From assembly GCF_000763575.1 (NCBI RefSeq), contig NZ_CP009170.1:1863501-1927500 (forward strand): DNA of 64,000 bases, in the 5' to 3' direction. Shown piece by piece: positions 25,863 to 33,041 of this stretch. How positions within the stretch are numbered: the stretch's first letter is position 1; the number at the start of each line of letters is the position of its first letter. This DNA is from Thermoanaerobacter kivui. Its GTDB lineage: Bacteria > Bacillota > Thermoanaerobacteria > Thermoanaerobacterales > Thermoanaerobacteraceae. The position numbers were made by a program, and so were the translations under genes. The notes under the pieces were generated by a model. It was given only the letters and a program-made list of their open reading frames with translations. It made no database searches and was not told the origin of the DNA.

Positions 25863-27200
25863 TCAAATTTTTATTGAATTTTGGTTGTTTGTTAAGATGT
25901 CATAAAGAGGCTTTCCTTTGTAGAGGGTCTCTTTATACTCTTCCTCCTCATTTGAATCCCAAACTATTCCGCCTCCAACATTGTAATATGCTTGATTGCC
26001 TTCTATTATCATAGTTCTTATTGCAATGTTAAAATCCATGTTGAAGTTGTTCGAAACATAACCTATTGAACCTGTATAAACTCCCCTTGGTGTTTTTTCT
26101 AATTCTTCAATTATCTTGATGGAATTCAGTTTTGGTGCACCGGTTATAGATCCACCGGGGAATGTAGCTCTTATTATATCCCCAAAGTCAATCCCTCTAT
26201 TTAATTCACCCTTTATTGTGGAAACAAGGTGAAAAACGGTAGAATACTCCTCCACCTCAAAAAGCTTTTCCACACAAATAGAATAAGGCTTACAAATCTT
26301 AGCAAAATCATTTCTCTCAAGGTCAACAATCATAAGAAGTTCGGACCTGCACTTTTCATCATTATAAAGCAGGTTTTTTAAATACTCATCCTCTTTATGG
26401 TCCTTTCCCCTTCTTACCGTCCCCTTTATAGGCCTTGTAATTATGACATCATCCCTTTTTTGCAAAAAAAGCTCAGGGGATGTGGAGACAATATTACTTT
26501 TGTCAAGTTTGACAAAGGCATGGTATGCTCCATAGTTCCTTTTTCTTAAAATAGAATAAAGAAACATGGGGTCAAATTTGCCAATAAATTTAAACTGCTG
26601 GGACAAGTTTACCTGATAAACATCTCCTTCATATATATATTCTCTAATCTTGCAGATGCTTTGCTTATATTCCTCTTTTTCAAAATTGCAAACAACCTCA
26701 TTGACAACAGGTGGGACAATTCTGAACCCATCGAAGTTATCTTCGTTTTCTAACTCATATATCTTTTCCAAATCATCCCTTTCTGATAGACAAACATAAG
26801 TCTTTTTGTCAAAATGGTCAAATATTATATAGTCTTCATAATAACCAAAAAAGGCTTTATAAGTGGCAGAAAAATCTCTTTTTCTTTCCACACCAAACAG
26901 ATCAACACCGAAGTTGTAAGAAAGATAGCCTGCAAACCCGCCATTGAATATAAAAGGGGAAGGTGATCTTCTTTCCACCATCCTCCTTGTCAGCACATCC
27001 AAAAACTCAAAAACGTCATCTTGGTCGTGGCATAAAAAAATCTCTTTTGGATTTACAAATACGAACGAATAGCGACCAAACCTATCGTCAAGGAGATTGC
27101 TTTCAAGCAGCACAGAATAGTCCTTATTAAGATTATAAAAAACTCTAAAAGGCTCTATCAATTTGTCCATTATAACCATTTTGTCAATCATTTTGGTCAA
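25863..27200 (-). CDS. pabB: aminodeoxychorismate synthase component I
   Basis: A 445-residue chorismate-binding enzyme. The C-terminal chorismate domain shows YEGDVYQVNLSQQF, TSPELFL, ITRPIKGTVRRG, ELLMIVDLERND and PGGSITGAPK, the last being the characteristic PIKGT/GGSITGAPK block. Known reaction with PabA: chorismate plus glutamine to 4-amino-4-deoxychorismate, the first step to the p-aminobenzoate of folate. It starts with an ATGA overlap at the stop of pabA (27197-27200). Folate demand is high in an acetogen, which makes this operon relevant to the carbon-fixation genes. Confidence 0.92.
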   Translation of the reverse strand: MTKMIDKMVIMDKLIEPFRVFYNLNKDYSVLLESNLLDDRFGRYSFVFVNPKEIFLCHDQDDVFEFLDVLTRRMVERRSPSPFIFNGGFAGYLSYNFGVDLFGVERKRDFSATYKAFFGYYEDYIIFDHFDKKTYVCLSERDDLEKIYELENEDNFDGFRIVPPVVNEVVCNFEKEEYKQSICKIREYIYEGDVYQVNLSQQFKFIGKFDPMFLYSILRKRNYGAYHAFVKLDKSNIVSTSPELFLQKRDDVIITRPIKGTVRRGKDHKEDEYLKNLLYNDEKCRSELLMIVDLERNDFAKICKPYSICVEKLFEVEEYSTVFHLVSTIKGELNRGIDFGDIIRATFPGGSITGAPKLNSIKIIEELEKTPRGVYTGSIGYVSNNFNMDFNIAIRTMIIEGNQAYYNVGGGIVWDSNEEEEYKETLYKGKPLYDILTNNQNSIKI

Positions 27201-27769
27201 TTCTCACCTTCCAAAAAATTTTTGAGCATCAAAAGTCCTTCTTCGGTCGCAATCGACTCGGGATGAAATTGCACTCCTTCAATAGCATACTTTTTATGCC
27301 TTATTCCCATTATTTCACCTTTTTTGTTAATAGCGGTTATCTTTAGATTATCATGTGGAAAGCCATCTTGAGAAAGAATAAGTGAGTGATATCTTGTCAC
27401 TTTAAGAGGATTATTCAAATCACGGTAAATTCCCATACCATCATGCTCAATATCATCAACTATGCCATGCATAGGCTTTAGGGCTTTTACAAGCTTTGCC
27501 CCAAAATAAACCCCAATAGCCTGATGTCCCAAGCATACACCAAGTATCTTCTTTTTATCCTTGAAGACCTCAATTATATCCAATAGAATTTTATCATCTG
27601 TCGGCCTTCCAGGCCCCGGTGATAAAACAATGTGTGAAGGATTGAGGCTTTTTATAAAATCTATATCCACCTCATCCCTGTTTTTTACAATAGTGTCTTC
27701 TTTGAGCCTTAAAAAGTAGTTATACAAATTATAAGTAAATGAGTCGTAATTATCCACAATAAGAATCAC
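27197..27769 (-). CDS. pabA: aminodeoxychorismate synthase glutamine amidotransferase
   Basis: About 190 residues, a class I glutamine amidotransferase: N terminus ILIVDNYDSFTYNLYNYF, PGPGRPTDD, the nucleophile elbow ILGVCLGHQAIG, and the His/Glu pair in GVQFHPESIATEEG. It supplies ammonia to PabB. It could also serve anthranilate synthase, as in Bacillus, but no trp genes are nearby. The GTG at 27769 is taken as start because AGGTGA lies just upstream and the preceding codons are part of a different, MerR-like frame. Confidence 0.9.
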   Translation of the reverse strand: MILIVDNYDSFTYNLYNYFLRLKEDTIVKNRDEVDIDFIKSLNPSHIVLSPGPGRPTDDKILLDIIEVFKDKKKILGVCLGHQAIGVYFGAKLVKALKPMHGIVDDIEHDGMGIYRDLNNPLKVTRYHSLILSQDGFPHDNLKITAINKKGEIMGIRHKKYAIEGVQFHPESIATEEGLLMLKNFLEGEN

Positions 27770-27776
27770 TTTTGTA

Positions 27777-27893
27777 TCACCTATGCCAAAAATCTTTCCT
27801 TTCAGGAACAATAAGATTTATATATTTAATTGCCCTTTTAGTAATTCTAGTCATTGCCGCAATCTTATCAATCTTAGAATATCTTTTATCCAT
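27777..27893 (-). pseudogene. MerR-type helix-turn-helix remnant ahead of pabA
   Basis: A 38-codon frame from the ATG at 27893, downstream of a very good promoter and an AAAGG site. Its translation contains KIDKIAAMTRITKRAIKYI, which fits the N-terminal DNA-binding motif of MerR regulators, then runs out of frame into the start of pabA. Either a MerR gene was truncated when it became joined to pabA, or the short peptide now acts as a translated leader. It would end seven bases before the pabA start. Confidence 0.4.
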
Positions 27894-27916
27894 CAATTAT
27901 TTTACCTTTGAGAAAT

Positions 27917-27945
27917 ATTATAAACTACCTTAACATTTACGTCAA
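27917..27945 (-). promoter_or_regulatory. sigma-A promoter of the pab operon
   Basis: TTGACG (27940-27945) and TATAAT (27917-27922) on the minus strand with a 17-bp spacer, about 25 bp ahead of the short MerR-like frame and 150 bp ahead of pabA. Confidence 0.75.
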
Positions 27946-28099
27946 GGTTAACATGCAATATGCTCCATCCTCTTGGCCTTGAATTAATTCCTATAGATGT
28001 TAAAATAAAATTATACACAAGCAACTTGTGTGCAAAATTTTCACGTTTTAAAAAATGCTTATATCTCCATAATGTTTTAAAAAACTTTTAAACATCAAG

Positions 28100-28131
28100 T
28101 TATCAACATATTCACACACATTTGTGGATAA
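28100..28131. other. pair of inverted DnaA-box-like sites
   Basis: TTATCAACA (28100-28108) and TGTGGATAA (28123-28131, a perfect TTATCCACA on the minus strand) lie in the A/T-rich gap 27946-28147. A longer repeat AAGCAACTT...AAGTTGCTT brackets them. There is no dnaA gene or box cluster, so this is not an origin. Confidence 0.25.
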
Positions 28132-28147
28132 GTTGCTTAAACAAAAG

Positions 28148-28323
28148 TATAAATGGGTAAGAGAAAAGAAAAGGGCCATTGATGAAATATCAAAAATTGA
28201 AGAATATCTAAATAAAATTGTTATGGAATGTAAAAGTTTTAATGGTATAATTATAATAGTTACAAATGAAGTTTGTATGAAGTGTACTTGGTTGCATTAG
28301 ATATTCCGCTAAAACTTAAATAG
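28148..28323 (+). pseudogene. cobU (adenosylcobinamide kinase) remnant
   Basis: A plus-strand open stretch reads EISKIEEYLNKIVMECKSFN and GIIIIVTNEVC, the middle of CobU with its hallmark TNEV. After a short deletion and frame change, YLVALDIPLKLK followed by a stop is the CobU C terminus. The N-terminal P-loop half is gone. It sits 10 bp ahead of cobS, the natural partner, so a functional cobU-cobS pair has lost its first gene. Confidence 0.6.
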
Positions 28324-28333
28324 GGGATGAAAT

Positions 28334-29116
28334 GTGATGAGAGAATTCAAAAGATTGTTGATTTGCATATCATTTTCTACACGATTTCCAGTAAATATTG
28401 GATATGTTGAAACAGAGGAGATGTCAGCTTCTTCTTTTTATTACGGGACGGTGGGCCTTATCATTGGTCTTTTTGAGTATACTATCTATTTTATAATGCA
28501 CTTGCTGTTTCCCAAAGATGTATCAATACTTTCTGCCATGTTTTTTGTGCAACTTTTCACATCTTTTATGAATTTAGATGGCCTTACGGATACCTGTGAT
28601 GGTATATTAAGTGGGAGATCAAATAGGGAAAAGATATTTGAGATTATGAAGGATAGTAGAATAGGTGTTGTAGGAACCGCTGTTGTAGTGTTTACTATAC
28701 TTTTTAAATATAAATTTTACAGTGTATTTAGCGAAAATTTTAATGAAAAAGTTATACTCATTGCTTTTATATTAGTGGAAATGCTTTCAAAAGCTTCGGT
28801 ATATCCAAGTTTTCTGGCTTCTCATCCTGCACATTCAGGTAGTAGATTAGGAAGTCTTTTTTTAGGAAAGATGAGCAAGAAAAGATTTATTTTTGCTTTT
28901 TTTATAACAATTATGGTTTCCTTTTTGGTTGGTAAATTTTTAGGTATTGCACTCTGTTTTGCAGCTTTTTTATATGGCTTTATCGCAATGAAATTGTTTG
29001 AGAGACAATTAGGCGGCATGACAGGAGATGTATTAGGATTTATTGTTGAAACATCGCAATGCATTTTGCTAAGTTTAATGTATATTTTGATTTTATACAA
29101 CAGAGTAATTTTGTGA
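28334..29116 (+). CDS. cobS: adenosylcobinamide-GDP ribazoletransferase CobS
   Basis: A 260-residue membrane enzyme with several hydrophobic helices and the CDP-alcohol-type motif FMNLDGLTDTCDGILSGR (about 76-93) holding the Asp residues for metal binding. The C-terminal GGMTGDVLG is also typical of CobS. Known reaction: joins adenosyl-GDP-cobinamide and alpha-ribazole to give adenosylcobalamin (phosphate), the last step of lower-ligand assembly, at the membrane. It is preceded by a cobU remnant and followed 11 bp later by a PduX-like kinase. The corrinoid is needed for AcsCD and methyltransferases. Confidence 0.9.
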   Translation: MMREFKRLLICISFSTRFPVNIGYVETEEMSASSFYYGTVGLIIGLFEYTIYFIMHLLFPKDVSILSAMFFVQLFTSFMNLDGLTDTCDGILSGRSNREKIFEIMKDSRIGVVGTAVVVFTILFKYKFYSVFSENFNEKVILIAFILVEMLSKASVYPSFLASHPAHSGSRLGSLFLGKMSKKRFIFAFFITIMVSFLVGKFLGIALCFAAFLYGFIAMKLFERQLGGMTGDVLGFIVETSQCILLSLMYILILYNRVIL

Positions 29117-29127
29117 GGTTGAAGAGT

Positions 29128-29991
29128 ATGCCAACATGTGTTATTGCAACAGCGCAAGGTACATGCGGAGAGTTTGTACAAGGAATGGTGAAAGGAAAAG
29201 AGCTTCTTGTGTCTTGTCCTATCGACATAAAAAGCTATGCGAAAGTTTTTTTTAAGAAAAATGGAAAGATATTATATGAAAAGGCAAGAAAAACCGTACT
29301 AAAAACATTAGAATTTATCAATGAGGATAAGAATTTGATTCACAGCATTGGAGTTGAAATAAGCTCAGAAATTCCTCACGCAAAGGGGATGGGAAGTAGT
29401 ACAGCAGACATATCAGCAGTGGCAGTAGCAACTGCTATGTTATTCGGTAAGGTTTTGAAAGATGAAGATATAGCGAATATATGCACAGCTGTTGAACCAA
29501 CAAACAGCACCATATTTGATGTGCTCACACTTTTTGATTCAAATAATGGTAAATATATAGAAAAACTCGGGCCGCCGCCTCATATGAAAGTGCTTGTTCT
29601 TGAAGGGAAAGATAGAATAAATACAATTGAATTTAAAAGCAAAAGAAAAGAGGTTTTCTGTGTTGAAAAGGAGGTCATGATTTTAAAAGAGGGTGTGAGA
29701 GAAGCGAACGGATTTTTAATAGGTTTGGCCTCGACAAAAAGTGCACACAAGAATCAAAAGATTCTCGAAAAACCCTATTTTGAAGAGATAGTTGAAACTT
29801 CAAATTCTTTTGGAGCATATGGAGTATGTGTTTCACATACAGGAAGTGCCATTGGTATACTTATGGATGATGCGAAAGTTGATGTGCAAAAAGTGGAGAG
29901 ATTTTTTAAAATTAAGTTTTCTTCCAATTATTATAAGGTATATCTTAAAAATGTAGTATGCTTAGCACCAGAAATTTTGCATGTAAAATAA
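29128..29991 (+). CDS. GHMP kinase, PduX-like L-threonine kinase
   Basis: About 287 residues. It opens with TAQGTCGEFVQGMVKGKELL as in PduX, and has the GHMP ATP-binding loop PHAKGMGSSTADISAVA (about 84-100) and a C-terminal GAYGVCVSHTGSAIGILMD (motif III). Known role of PduX: phosphorylates L-threonine to provide the aminopropanol linker of adenosylcobalamin. It follows cobS in a likely operon, which fits a nucleotide-loop assembly role. The ATG at 29128 is used; the frame is open earlier but overlaps cobS. Confidence 0.85.
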   Translation: MPTCVIATAQGTCGEFVQGMVKGKELLVSCPIDIKSYAKVFFKKNGKILYEKARKTVLKTLEFINEDKNLIHSIGVEISSEIPHAKGMGSSTADISAVAVATAMLFGKVLKDEDIANICTAVEPTNSTIFDVLTLFDSNNGKYIEKLGPPPHMKVLVLEGKDRINTIEFKSKRKEVFCVEKEVMILKEGVREANGFLIGLASTKSAHKNQKILEKPYFEEIVETSNSFGAYGVCVSHTGSAIGILMDDAKVDVQKVERFFKIKFSSNYYKVYLKNVVCLAPEILHVK

Positions 29992-29992
29992 A

Positions 29993-30018
29993 AAGGGTGG
30001 TTCTTACCCACCCCCACC
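29993..30018 (-). terminator. terminator hairpin after the Ech operon
   Basis: On the minus strand GGGTGGGTAAGAACCACCC is followed by TTTTTATTTT, in the convergent space between the kinase gene and the last ech gene. It shares 17 bp with the hairpin at the end of the LysR gene (19747-19772). Confidence 0.7.
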
Positions 30019-30034
30019 AATATTATAGCACATC

Positions 30035-30505
30035 TTAAAGTCTTCTACATTTAGGACATACTAAAAGATATGAAGGTATTTTATCCCCTTTTTGAGAAGC
30101 TTTTATCGCAAGCAAAGATGGCTTTGGCATCAATTCACCACAAGATTGACATCTTACGAATTCAACTTTTGTTATGTCCAACATATCGCCTTTATTGAAA
30201 GTAGACATTATTGGTGTGTTCAGAAATTCAATAGCTTCAAAAGGGCATGCATCTGCACACTGCTTGCATGAAATACATTTGCCCTTATCTATAACATATC
30301 TTTTCCCATTTTCATCATCCTCCATTTTTATAGCATTCGCTGGGCAAAAATATATACATATACCGCAACCAATACATCTTTCAGGAACATGCTTAGGAAA
30401 ACCTCTGTAGTTCTCTCCAAATTCAGGTAAAGAACCTTTCGGAAATCCTTCGGTAATTGGCTTTTTAAAAAGATTTTTAAGAAGTGATTTACCCAGTTTA
30501 TACAT
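30035..30505 (-). CDS. Ech-type hydrogenase 2[4Fe-4S] subunit (EchF/NuoI-like)
   Basis: A 156-residue protein with two tandem 4Fe-4S motifs, CIGCGICIYFCP and CISCKQCADACP, as in NuoI/HycF/EchF. A C-terminal extension carries two further Cys pairs (CQSCGEL and LLVCPKCRRL), resembling a zinc- or rubredoxin-like knuckle. Known role: passes electrons between ferredoxin and the hydrogenase small subunit on the cytoplasmic side. It is the last gene of the eight-gene cluster, 17 bp after the NuoH-like subunit. Confidence 0.87.
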   Translation of the reverse strand: MYKLGKSLLKNLFKKPITEGFPKGSLPEFGENYRGFPKHVPERCIGCGICIYFCPANAIKMEDDENGKRYVIDKGKCISCKQCADACPFEAIEFLNTPIMSTFNKGDMLDITKVEFVRCQSCGELMPKPSLLAIKASQKGDKIPSYLLVCPKCRRL

Positions 30506-30522
30506 TATATCTTCACCTCATT

Positions 30523-31458
30523 TTATAATAAGTAACTCAACAATAACACAACAACAGATAACGGAAAGAGCACTTTAAAATAGATAGCAGTAAATTGAGC
30601 AAGACGCAATCTTGCAGTTATTGTTTCAAAAAAAGTCATTAAAAATACAAGCAAAAAGGATGATAGAATAATCATCAACAAACTAACTGTTGGAGGAACT
30701 AATAAAACAGGCAAATACAGCATAGAAAATAGTAAGGCAACAGCTGTCAATTCCAGATAATGCATTATTTCAAACATAAATAATACCAATCCTGATGCTT
30801 CTACTATAGGACCTTCTAAAATCTCGGTTTCGGCATTTGATATAGAAAAAGGATTCAATTTTACTTCTGCCTGCATACACATTAGAAATATGGGTAAGGT
30901 TAAAATCTTTATAAGCATATCCGTACCTGACCATGTAGTTTTAGCAATGGTCATTAAATTAAACGATGGTATTGGCTTTGCTAAAAAAGCAATTGCAGTT
31001 ATAATTATAAGTAATGGTATATTGTAATAAAAGAGCATCTGAACAGCCCTTGAAGAACCTACGAGTCCATATGGGGACCTGGTAGCATACCCAAAAAGTA
31101 TTTGCGAAATTAAAGGTATTTCTAAAAGATATAATATAATTATCATATCAAAAGAAGTCTTAATAGTATGCATATCTTTCTGATAATGAAAAGGTAAAGG
31201 AAAAGACACAAAAGCTAATAATAGGGATATAATACCTATAAATGGAATGAAATAATATAGAAAATTAGAAATCCCCTTTGGCTTTACAATCTGTTTGGAT
31301 AAAAGCTTCCCAATATCATAAAATGGCTGTAAAAGAGGAGGTCCTTGTCTTAACTGCATCCTCGCCTTTACTTTTCTTCGGAAACCCTCCATACAACCCC
31401 CAAGTAAAATCGCAAATAACAAACCAGGGTAAATAAACATTGCTAACAGTCCTCTCAT
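30523..31458 (-). CDS. Ech-type hydrogenase membrane subunit (EchB/NuoH/HycD-like)
   Basis: About 311 residues with eight or so membrane helices. The N-terminal GFRRKVKARMQLRQGPPLLQP block is the signature loop of NuoH/HycD/EchB that contacts the small subunit. LTLPIFLMCMQAEVKLNPF and the acidic ETEILEGPIVEASG lie in the region linked to proton translocation. The start at 31458 is chosen from the ATGA overlap with the stop of the small-subunit gene. Confidence 0.9.
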   Translation of the reverse strand: MRGLLAMFIYPGLLFAILLGGCMEGFRRKVKARMQLRQGPPLLQPFYDIGKLLSKQIVKPKGISNFLYYFIPFIGIISLLLAFVSFPLPFHYQKDMHTIKTSFDMIIILYLLEIPLISQILFGYATRSPYGLVGSSRAVQMLFYYNIPLLIIITAIAFLAKPIPSFNLMTIAKTTWSGTDMLIKILTLPIFLMCMQAEVKLNPFSISNAETEILEGPIVEASGLVLFMFEIMHYLELTAVALLFSMLYLPVLLVPPTVSLLMIILSSFLLVFLMTFFETITARLRLAQFTAIYFKVLFPLSVVVLLLSYLL

Positions 31459-31880
31459 TCCTTTCTCAACTCCTTGAAAATCTTTATCGCCTTCATCAAA
31501 CCCTCTATAATTGCATTTGGATGTGCTGAACATCCACCTATATAAACATCTACTGGAATAAATTTGTCAGCAGGACCAACTATGCTATATCCACCATTAA
31601 AAACCCCTCCGCTTATAGCACAACAGCCAATCGCCACAACCACTTTAGGGTCTGGGATCATCTCATAAACTTTCAAAAGTGGCTCTTTAGACCTTGCTGT
31701 CACAGGACCTGTAAGAAGCAATATATCAGCATGTCTTGGACTGCCAACCATTTTTATGCCTAATCTTTCAACATCGTACTTAGAAGAAAATAAAGCCATA
31801 ATTTCTATATCGCATCCATTGCACGAACCGGTATTCATGTGATAAACCCAAGGAGATTTCTCTCGAAAATGTTCAAGCAT
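31455..31880 (-). CDS. [NiFe] hydrogenase small subunit (EchC/NuoB-like)
   Basis: A 141-residue single-cluster small subunit. Cys ligands appear in TGSCNGCDIE (20, 23), IGCCAISGG and GGCSAHPNAI, matching the proximal 4Fe-4S cluster of group 4 hydrogenases and NuoB. It is soluble, attached to the membrane arm through the NuoH-like subunit. It lies 1 bp from the preceding membrane-subunit gene and overlaps the next by ATGA. Confidence 0.92.
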   Translation of the reverse strand: MLEHFREKSPWVYHMNTGSCNGCDIEIMALFSSKYDVERLGIKMVGSPRHADILLLTGPVTARSKEPLLKVYEMIPDPKVVVAIGCCAISGGVFNGGYSIVGPADKFIPVDVYIGGCSAHPNAIIEGLMKAIKIFKELRKE

Positions 31881-31881
31881 A

Positions 31882-33024
31882 TTATAACCTCCCCAAAAGA
31901 TGAGTTAAACCATCCAAATTGAGAAGCAAAATCGGTAGACTTACAAAAATACCTGCTCCAACTATAAAGATAGCCATGATAATAAGAACAAAATCAGATA
32001 AATCTTTTTTAAATTTTTTCACTTCCACCTTACATGTTCCCAAGAATACATTGTGATAAGCTCTAATGTAATAAACAAGGGTGATTATACTTCCCAATAT
32101 CATACCTAATGAAAGCCATACACTCTCTTTTAAACCTGACAGGTATATCAAGTACTTGCCTGTAAATCCAGGAAAAAAGGGTACCCCTATTAATGTCAGA
32201 GCAAAGGTAAGAAAAGAAACTGCTCCAAAAGGAAACCTTTGAGCTTCTCCACCGAGCTTTTCCATATCAAGCGTCCCTGCCAATCTTTCCAGTTTATCGG
32301 TAATAAGAAACATACCCAACTTGGCTATAATATGATTTGTAAAAAGGATAATTGAAGCTATTATGCTCATATTTGAAAAGATTCCAATGCCGATCAAAAG
32401 ATATCCTACATCATCAATAGAAGAATATGCAAGCATCTTTTTTAAATCTTTCTCTGCAAATGCCATTATAGCTCCAATAAATATGGTCAAAATTCCTATC
32501 AAAATCAACGCTGCTTTAGTTTTTTCATAAAAGCCACTGTTTGTATTACTGATCTTATTCATAATATCCACGAGCAGAGCAAAATCAACTACCTCAGAAA
32601 GACATATAAAAACCGCTGCAGTAATTGAATCCACATCTGCCACAAGCTTCGGAAGCCACCACATTACGGGAAATACTGCAAGTTTTAGTAAAACGGCAAT
32701 CATCAAAACACCATAAAACCATATCCCGTATTTTAATCCTATTTCAGAGATAAAAGAAAGAAAGATATAAATACTTGCTATAAAAACAAACACTTTAAAA
32801 GCATTTATAGACTTTCTAAATTTGAGAATCATCAAAAACATAATTATAGAAAAAACTTCAAGCAGTAATGTAAAGATATTTTTCTCCGATCTTAAAATGT
32901 ATAATTCTGATAAAAGAATGAAAAACAAGATTAAGATAATCTCTTTTTGCTTATAGTTTTTGTAATAAAAGCATCCTAAAACTATTGCCGTAAAAATAAG
33001 CACACCGGATAATATATTCACCAT
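31882..33024 (-). CDS. antiporter-like membrane subunit (NuoN/EchA-like)
   Basis: About 380 residues with some 12 membrane segments and the proton-conducting membrane transporter (NuoL/M/N) pattern, e.g. VMWWLPKLVADVDSITAAVF and EKDLKKMLAYSSIDDVGYLL, including conserved Lys and Glu in helices. It is shorter than its neighbour, so the cluster encodes two different antiporter-like subunits. The start is set at 33024, downstream of GAGGG and of the previous stop; the frame is open further upstream inside the neighbour. Confidence 0.8.
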   Translation of the reverse strand: MVNILSGVLIFTAIVLGCFYYKNYKQKEIILILFFILLSELYILRSEKNIFTLLLEVFSIIMFLMILKFRKSINAFKVFVFIASIYIFLSFISEIGLKYGIWFYGVLMIAVLLKLAVFPVMWWLPKLVADVDSITAAVFICLSEVVDFALLVDIMNKISNTNSGFYEKTKAALILIGILTIFIGAIMAFAEKDLKKMLAYSSIDDVGYLLIGIGIFSNMSIIASIILFTNHIIAKLGMFLITDKLERLAGTLDMEKLGGEAQRFPFGAVSFLTFALTLIGVPFFPGFTGKYLIYLSGLKESVWLSLGMILGSIITLVYYIRAYHNVFLGTCKVEVKKFKKDLSDFVLIIMAIFIVGAGIFVSLPILLLNLDGLTHLLGRL

Positions 33025-33041
33025 ATCAATGCTCACCCTCT

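Noticed and set aside
28100-28131. Replication origin
   Set aside because: Only two DnaA-like boxes, no dnaA, dnaN or gidA genes, and no repeat cluster.
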